Shown one piece after another: positions 56,417-64,000 of a stretch of DNA of 64,000 bases. A program made the translations under genes and the position numbers. This DNA comes from Larus michahellis (lineage: Eukaryota; Chordata; Aves; Charadriiformes; Laridae), in the NCBI RefSeq assembly GCF_964199755.1, contig NC_133896.1, positions 176,131,092 through 176,195,091 of the forward strand, read 5' to 3'. Below the pieces are notes generated by a model that saw only the letters and a program-made list of their open reading frames with translations, was not told where the DNA came from and searched no databases. Numbering within the stretch: position 1 is the first letter of the stretch; each line of letters begins with the position of its first letter.

Positions 56417-59200
56417 CGGCAATGACCGAGGTGGCTCGGTAGTCCCTGAGCCGTCATGGTCCCGCTGCTGACGCCTTGCCTGAAGAAAAAGGGGCAGCAT
56501 TTGTATTCTGGTGCAGCTCCGTGCAGCCCAACAGCCACAAATTGGCACTTCTTCTCTGCTAAACTTCTGACCTACTTATTTCCAGGGTTTTGCTTTCACG
56601 GCCTGTACGTTATCTGCTGTCTCTGGGTATGGCTGGAACATGGGAAAGATTTAGCTGTTTACAGTAGGCTGCCTAGTAGCTTATCTGCTGCGGCGCTTAA
56701 AGGGATGATAAAGACAACTCAGCTAAAAACAGTTTTACAGTTCCTTGAAGTTTTGTGGTCTGAATAACCTGTGAAAAAGTGCTGTATAAACTATAATAAA
56801 TCTGGATAAAGGCACCTTTTCTTTTACAGGTGAGAATGAAGGTTTTATGAGTTTCGCCGGAGCACTAGCCTGTTTATCCACTTGAACTTGTTTGTATCAT
56901 GTTAAGGGCTGGAGAGCACTCAGTTGCAGATAAATGGGCTAAACAGTCATATTTCTTTAGAAAATGTGGGAGGACGAGTATATGTATACAAATCCACTAG
57001 AGTTTCTGTTTCTAAAAGAAAAGTTTATAGGTTGCCTGCAGATTATAAGATTGGATGTTTTTCAACGCATTATGTCCTAGGGTTTGAGGAGAGAAAGAAA
57101 TGTCCGGATCATCTAGTCTGCTGTTCTACATAGCGTAGACTGCAGGACTCCCCTGAATATGGTCTTTAAATCAGGCAGTGAAATCTCTTAAGCTGTCATC
57201 TATGGCCATCGTGGACAATACCGCTGGTGAAAAAGAAGACATCACAGTGCTCAATTAATTGTTCCGCTGTGAATGTCACCGGCTTTGGCCAGAAGGGTCT
57301 GTATTGTCATCTTCACCAACACCACGAGGCTGGAGAGAGGAAGGTATGTCAATGTGTAGGAAGGTATGTACGGAGGCGGTTCATTTGATCTAAATCTAGG
57401 GACGAATTGTCCTGTCTTTTCCTTGGGTTGCCAGCCACCTGTCCCCTGTAACCAGTTTTGTGCTGGCACTGCTTATGTGGCCATGGGGCTATGGGGTTCA
57501 GGGACCTGGTGCAGATGAAAACCTTAAACAGGCAAACAGAAAAAGGCAGGTTAGCCGTCAGCCAGAGCTGCTCCCTGAACTGGATCATGGCACAATAAAG
57601 TTACTAGTGCCAGGAGAAATGGTCTGATGGCTAAAGAGAGTGAGCTCCTGTGGTCTGTCAATATAAGGCATGTTTTTCAGTCCTTTAGACATCCCATGTC
57701 TCTTCTCTAAATCCTCTTCAATTTATCAACATCTTTTGAACTGCTGATTTCAGAGACTGCTCATTCCAGTAAGGGAATGCACAAATGCAAAGTAGAATTC
57801 CTCACTCCTGTCCTCTGTTTTTTCTGTTCATCTCTCCAAGGTTTGCATTGGCAGTCCCAGGGATGTAAGTGCCACTGGAGTTTACATTCAGTAACCTACC
57901 ACCACAAACACCTGTGCTCTGTCCTCCAAATGCTGTCTCAATTATCAGTCAAAATGCATGGCGGTGTATAAGGTGTTTTCTTATTAACATTATACCACAG
58001 TTCAGTTTCTAACAACTAAATAGCCTTAAACACCAAAGCAAAACTAATGTGAGAGGATCTATGTTCCATATATCAATGTTGATCAACACTACTGTGTCAC
58101 ATGACTGTTCGGCATCATTTCTTACTAGTTATTACATTGCATGGGTAGTTTTCACACTGGATAAATAGATGTCTGAGGATTGATGTCAGGTCGGCAGGCC
58201 TAAAGTTCCCAAATTACCCGATTTTTTTTTAACCACTGTCTTCAAATACAAACAGTTTATGTTTTTTCCAGTCCTTTGGAGCTTCCCCGGGGTTCTGAGA
58301 GTTTCCGAGAAGATTGCATTAGTAATTACACAGGCTTGTAAAGACACCGGATGTAAATTGGCCAGACCTGATTAAAAAAAATACTTGTTGCTCATCTTTT
58401 TTGGATTAGTCTCAGAAGGGAAGTTGTTCATTATTCTCAATAGACCTGCAGAGCAAAATATTTATGCTTGTCCTGAACTAAACAAACCTCCAACTTCTGT
58501 CTAGCAATGAATCAATACAATTTTTCATGCCGTTCCTAATAAAATTAAATAATTTAATTTTTAATCATGCTGACTAAGACTTTCTTTGTGTTCTTTTTCC
58601 TTAACTTATTGAATTTATACAATGCGATTAGTACAGCATTTGGAATTTATAGCTTTTGATTTATACAGGTTGTGATAGCCTTCTCTTTCCCTATTAGAGT
58701 TTATATCTATGACTTTTTAATAGCAGCTATCTGGATTGTGTTCTGGGATGTACTGGATAACTGTAGCTCCTATTGATCTCAATAAAAGGTACTGTCAATG
58801 CAGGATGCACATGACAATGTGCACAAAAACAACGTTCACTCTTTTACATTCAGGACTTTACATTTACATTTATTTGCTGAAACTGTAACCTGGGATTTAG
58901 AAATGCAAATAATATAGTATTTTTAAAGATTTCTTTATTGACAGGCAATCAGCAGGAATTTATACTTCATTCACTAGTGTTCAATATAACAAATAGTCAA
59001 CTCAGTCCTATAAGTCCATGTAAGCAGAGAGAAAACATGCAAAAATGTGGTAAAAAGCATGTGGCCAGTGAAGAGTGTCATCAGTGACAACTTCTCAGCT
59101 TGTGGAGGCTGCGTGCTTTGCCTACCCACCCCACAAACTCATGGTGTGTGGAGGCTGATACTGTCTGTATAAATAATAAACACTTAGCATTACAAGTCAT
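56417..59200. other. gene-poor region
   Basis: No supported exon or repeat family was recognised. The reading frames are all short. Confidence 0.6.
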
Positions 59201-59207
59201 AGGTTAT

Positions 59208-59277
59208 AGTAGCTTTTCTCTTACTTTGTGTTCTTCAGGCTGTAGTAGCTTTTCCCTTACTTTGTGTTCTTCAGGTT
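59208..59277. repeat. 36-bp tandem duplication
   Basis: AGTAGCTTTTCTCTTACTTT (59208) is repeated 36 bp later (59244) as AGTAGCTTTTCCCTTACTTT. Both continue GTGTTCTTCAGG, with one difference in the compared part. Confidence 0.9.
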
Positions 59278-62200
59278 ACTCCTCAAGAGAAGTAAAGCCG
59301 TATTGTAGCTTTAAACACAAAGCCTTAAACATGATTCTGGCTACAGTTCCCCCACTATAACCCATAGAGTTGTCCTCACCATTTTACCCTTGGTAGTCTC
59401 TTAAATAGCTCAATGTTCTTCCCACATTTTCATTTGCAAAATTAGATTACAGAAAATTAGAAGAAGAAATGGTGCTTTAAATTAGCATCCTTAGACAATG
59501 TGAGATTACTTTTAACCTTAATTTTTATAGCAGCAAATGGGAGTAAAAGAGTCAGTGGCTGAAATCAGCAAGTCGTTCCCTTTATGTGGAATAACAGAAT
59601 ACGTAGTTCTGAATAACTTGGTTTAAATCAAGCAAGAAAGTCTTCCTGAGGTCAGGGTGGCTCTCTTCTGTAATAGCAATTGCCCAACACCGAATGTTTT
59701 CCCCAAGATGAAGCATACATCACGCAGACATTTTACAAAACAGAACAAGGCAGAACACAGGACAATAATTTCAGAATTATAAAATGCTCCACCTCTCCCA
59801 CCCTTTTCCAAAGACACTGTGTCCTTATGAAACCCCTGTGTTTTCCTTCTGACACACCACCAGCTAGGAAACACATTTCACCATTCCCCTTTGCAGAGAT
59901 GCTCTCGTTCTAGGGCATTTTTCATCTTTCCCAAGGTGATGTATTGGCCTTTAGTTTTCCTTTCCAGCTATTATCTTCCTTAAAACTGGAGCTTTGCTTT
60001 TTCTAAATCTTCTGCAACAGCAGGCACCTGTGCACTTCTAAGAAGTCTGATGTTGCATTCCGTGATTTATGTACTGCGTTAACTCTTTTAGCTCGTACTT
60101 TTTCACCCCTTTTGTATGAAAAGGCCTCTGGCTGAGGCACACGGTTCTGACTGTGTATACACGTGGCATACCTAAATCTGTGGTATAGTTGTGGGAACAC
60201 AGGAATTGCCATAGCGCCTCAGTTAACTGCTTTGCCCAGTCATTTATCCTCTCTCCGATCATGACTGACAGCGGGTACATCAAAGGAAAACGTAAGCATC
60301 TCTGTAAAGCCCATGGACCATCTCAGAGTACTGTGCCGTAAACCCATTTTTAAGTATGTGGCAAAGCATTTCGCTTAGGCATTTAATAAGGAGTTGGATG
60401 CTGTTAAGTGTACTATGTAAAAGCATTATGCTTCCCTGATTTCCTTTCCCTAAGTAAAGGTCACTAGAAGAAATGCATTTTGAATGTTCTTCTGGTTCAC
60501 GTATGTGGAGAAACCTACACAGTACCGGTGTACCTACACTGTACCTACACTGTACCAGTGCATTCTAAATAGAATTGCACTCCTCTTTCTGCTCAGCTTC
60601 ATTTGGCTCGGGCTTTGCAAAAGAACTTGCACCTCTCCCATTATATCATGTTTTTCCCCTTGCAATAAAGAAGCGTTTGCTCTGTGATTTTTAGAGAATG
60701 TGTTTATTATTTTGATAAGAAAATGTTCTTTTCCATGGTTATTTTGTATGTAAAAGAAAGAGGTTTGTTGTTTTTTTTTTTTTTTAGTTTTGTGAAAGCC
60801 TTAGTCTTTTCGTCAGGATTTCTCCCCTTTATTGTTACTTTATGAATTTAATGGTTTTGATTGTTATATTTTTAAAAGATTTTTTAATCTTGTTGTCTGC
60901 TCTCAATCAAATTTCATGAATTTGATAGAGTGATCTTGAGGCTTTTACTGGTCCAGCTAAAAACTGCAGCCTACGTTGGCTTTATGGGACCAGGCAAATT
61001 CAAATGCACATGTACGTGCATTTACTTCGTTCCTCTTCTGTTAAAATTCTCTTTTTCACCGCTTTTTTTAGTTTCTTTTTCTGAAATTCTCTCCAGCTGT
61101 AAAGAGATTGATAGTTACACTAAGGGTTAGCTCTGGGTGGGGGTGGGCAGATTTTGGTGAATTGCATTGCTGAAAAATGCGTTTCACAGACAGCTTTAGG
61201 TACGTAAAAATAGAGAGATGAGTAAAACTGACAGCGCGTCCAATTGTTTTAGGTTAAATTAAAAGGCCAAGGGATATCAACTGCAGACCAGAGTTTCTTT
61301 TAGCTGCCTGTCTGGAATGGAGCAGAAAGCTTGTCTCAGATATGGGAGCTCAGAGTACAGCCTCTCTTTGCCTGACCTGGGCAGAAAATTGTGTGAGCCC
61401 TTGCAGGTGAGTGACCAGCCCAGGCTGCTAATGGGTGTCTGCAGTCCTACTCATCCACTTTAAAGGGCTGGAAGGACAAGTTCAGCTGCTTTTTTTTTGG
61501 TGAAAACTCTAACCAGGGTCACTGTACCTCTGTGCAGAGCGTGGGTTCCGCGTGATCACGAGATGCTTTCTAGCTCAACGCCAATGGGGGAAGTGTAGTG
61601 TTAGGGAACTGCCTAACAAATGGCCAAAGTGCCGGAGCTCATCATGCAACACAGTACAGCACTGGAACCAGTCCTGTATCACTGGAGAGAGAACCGGCGT
61701 GCATGTGCTCCTCTCTGCACGAGACGTGTTTCAGGAGGCACAACCTACTACAATGGCAAGAAGGTCTGAGTCACCGGAATGGATGGGGCAGGGGTAAGAA
61801 GGCCGAATGGACTTGCATAAGCAGCACCTAAAATCTATGATGATGTTGGCTTTGACAATGTGAGCATCCATTTCCCAGACAGTGCTCCTCTCTCAGCACG
61901 TGGGGAGAAAATACAGATTTCAAGCCAGAAGAAAGAGCAGTGAGTCATATTTACTAAGTATGTACGTATTTTTAGAAATAAAATCAGAATTGCACATTTC
62001 ATGAGCGCATACATAGGCATATATTTCTTACCATAATTCAGTCATCCCATTGTAACTGAGTATGACCACCGAGGGGGGCATCATGGTCACCTTGGGTGGT
62101 CCAGATCAAGCATTCCAGTTTGCTCCAACAGGTAGGAAATATCCATAGAGATGAGAGAACACGTTTCAACGCCCTTGCTGCCCCTGTTTTGCTGCCCCTT

Positions 62201-62397
62201 TCTGGACTAAGGACATGGGAACATTAGTTTTATTAAAACCCTTTGTTCACAGCATCCTGTACCTTTCCCCCCCTCCCCCTGAGGAAGAGGAGGAATCTTA
62301 CTCATCATTGCAGGCTGATAGGCAATACATTTAATTCATCAGCTACTTTTTAGATTAAGTAAATTTGAAGTGACTGTCCCCTTGTAACTTACCAGTT
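59278..62397. other. gene-poor region
   Basis: No supported gene was found. A short tandem of about 11 bp (TACCTACACTG-like) lies at 60530-60560 and a T-rich run at 60770-60786. Confidence 0.6.
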
Positions 62398-63310
62398 CAT
62401 AGAATCATAGAAAGTGTTGGGGGAACATAGAAGGGACCTTTAAAGGTCATCTAGTCCAACCCTCCTGCAGTAAGCAGGGACATCTTCAACTGGTTCAGGT
62501 TGCTCAGAGTCTCATCAAGCCTGGCCTTGAATGTCTCCAGGGATGGGGCCTCCACCACCTCTCTGGGCAACCTGTTCCAGTGTCTCACCACCCTCACCGT
62601 AAAGAACTTGTTCCTAATGTCTAATCTAAACCTACCCTGCTCTAGTTCAAAACCATTGTCCCTCGTCCTATCGCTACATACCTTTGCAAACAGCCCCTCC
62701 CCAGCTTTCCTGTAGGCCCCCTTCAGGTACTGGAAGGCTGCTATAAGGTCTCCCTGGAGCCTTCTCTTCTCCAGGCTGAACAACCCCAGCTCTCTCAGAC
62801 TGACTTCCTAGAAGTTCTCCAGCCCTCAGATCACCTTCATGGCCCTCCTCTGGACCCGCTCCAACAAGTCCATGTCCTTCTTGTGCTGAGGACTCCAGAG
62901 CTGGACACAGTACTCCAGGTGGGGTCTCATGAGAGCAGAGTAGAGGGGGAGAATGACCTCTGTCAACCTGCTGGCTACTCTTCTTCTGATGCAACCCAGG
63001 GTGCAATTGGCCTTCTGGGCTGCGAGTGCACACTGTTGGCTCATGTCCAACTTTTCATCCACCAGTACCCCCAAGTCCTCTTCAGCAGCGCTGCTCTCTA
63101 TCACATCATCCCCCAGCCTGTATTGACAATAAGGATTGCCTGGACCCAAGTGCAGGATCTTGTACTTGGCCTTGTTGAACTTCATGAGTTTTGCACGGGC
63201 TCACCACTCTAGCTTGTCCAGGTCCCTCTGGATGACACCCTATGCCTCTGGAGTGTTGACCGCACCACTCAGCTTGGTGTCATCTGCAAACTTGCAGTTC
63301 TTTTTACCTT
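62398..63310 (-). mobile_element. CR1 LINE fragment, longest copy in the window
   Basis: The 3' end is at the left (TTCATAGAATCATAGAAAG). Minus-strand frames carry the reverse-transcriptase C-terminal region. 62826-63185 includes [20 protein letters not shown], then [20 protein letters not shown] and [12 protein letters not shown]. 62451-62783 includes [20 protein letters not shown] then [18 protein letters not shown]. The frame changes between them, so this copy is broken. It is 5'-truncated near 63310. Confidence 0.92.
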
Positions 63311-64000
63311 TTATAGGTAATGGAAAAAAAAAAATCTCCTTTCCATAAATAGAAGCTCCCTGACAATCTCTAAATTATTCCCTTTCTAACAGAGCCTGTG
63401 GTACGGCAACACGGCCAAGAGATTAGGTGCTTTGGCCCTAACCAAAGAAGGAGGGTGAAGAAGGATGGAATAAAAGCACAGCAAGATAACAGAAATATTG
63501 ACAAGTGGCCTTCTGTGATATGCAAAAAAGTGGTGATTTTCTTTCCCAGATCAGAGGAAGCAGTAACATACTGGGTTCTTTCCTTGTCAAGACCTTTTCT
63601 TGAATGCAGACGTCTCCTCAGGTTTCCTATGAGGAAAAACAAAGCTCCTGGGACAAAGCAAAGGCAACCCTTGCATGACAAAAGGGAAGGGAAGACTCAT
63701 CTAAATATTGAGATTGGCTAGACATACATTTGACATAGGAAGAAATGCTAAGAACTGCAGACAGTCTGTGCAATGTATTCCAGCAAAGGCAAGGGGCGTT
63801 AGGCACATATCGGTCATTCCATCCTGTTTCGAACAAGGGACTCTGTCAGGACTCAGATTTGAGAGGGCTTTGTTTGCAGACAGCTGGGATGCCTGCTATC
63901 ATTTCCTAATGCCATTTAAATAATCCTTCATTTATTAAGTTTCCCAATAGATGTGAGACACCAGTGATACAGAAACAAGAAAGGGCCACAACTTTGTATT
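63311..64000. other. gene-poor end of window
   Basis: No supported gene or named repeat was found. Reading frames of about 100 codons on both strands near 63370-63720 overlap each other and lack family resemblance. Confidence 0.55.

Noticed and set aside
56074-56538. Frames with KEGR or LPSF repeats
   Set aside because: They translate the TTCC microsatellite and are not proteins.

Overview
The window looks like a stretch of a bird genome. It carries at least nine CR1-type LINE fragments, recognisable by the avian 3' end that pairs a 'TTGGAAGGGACCT'-like block with an 'ATTCTATGATTCT'-like terminus. It has intron-rich vertebrate genes with GT-AG splice sites, three CpG-island promoters, and the gene neighbourhood CLN5 - ACOD1 - KCTD12 that mammals have on human 13q22. 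Here the block is seen in the opposite orientation. A 200-base run of N (24440-24639) shows that this is a draft assembly.

Layout. 1-1425: first coding exon of CLN5 (minus strand) with its CpG-island promoter; the other CLN5 exons lie to the left, outside the window. 1426-8781: intergenic DNA with two CR1 copies and a degenerate repeat array. 8782-14368: a complete four-exon plus-strand gene for a GATD3/ES1-like protein (225 aa). It has no mitochondrial presequence, and an in-frame stop lies just upstream of its start codon. 16133-23333: ACOD1 (IRG1, cis-aconitate decarboxylase), minus strand, five coding exons, 474 aa, tail-to-tail with the GATD3-like gene. 23334-47990: about 25 kb of gene-poor DNA with CR1 fragments, an assembly gap, local CpG clusters and palindromes. 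48281-49297: single-exon KCTD12 (338 aa) in a large CpG island. 49298-64000: its probable long 3' UTR, then gene-poor DNA with a long TTCC microsatellite, a 36-bp tandem duplication and a long CR1 copy.

How the genes relate. CLN5 is a lysosomal glycoprotein, ACOD1 makes the immunometabolite itaconate in activated macrophages, and KCTD12 is an auxiliary subunit of GABA-B receptors. They share conserved synteny rather than a pathway. The most unexpected item is the GATD3-like gene between CLN5 and ACOD1. In human, GATD3 is a mitochondrial protein encoded on chromosome 21. This copy is predicted to be cytosolic, keeps full-length homology to the mature human protein, and may be a separate paralogue.

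Limits: splice models were built by eye from reading frame, splice consensus and remembered family sequence. Regulatory motifs are consensus matches only. No database search was possible.
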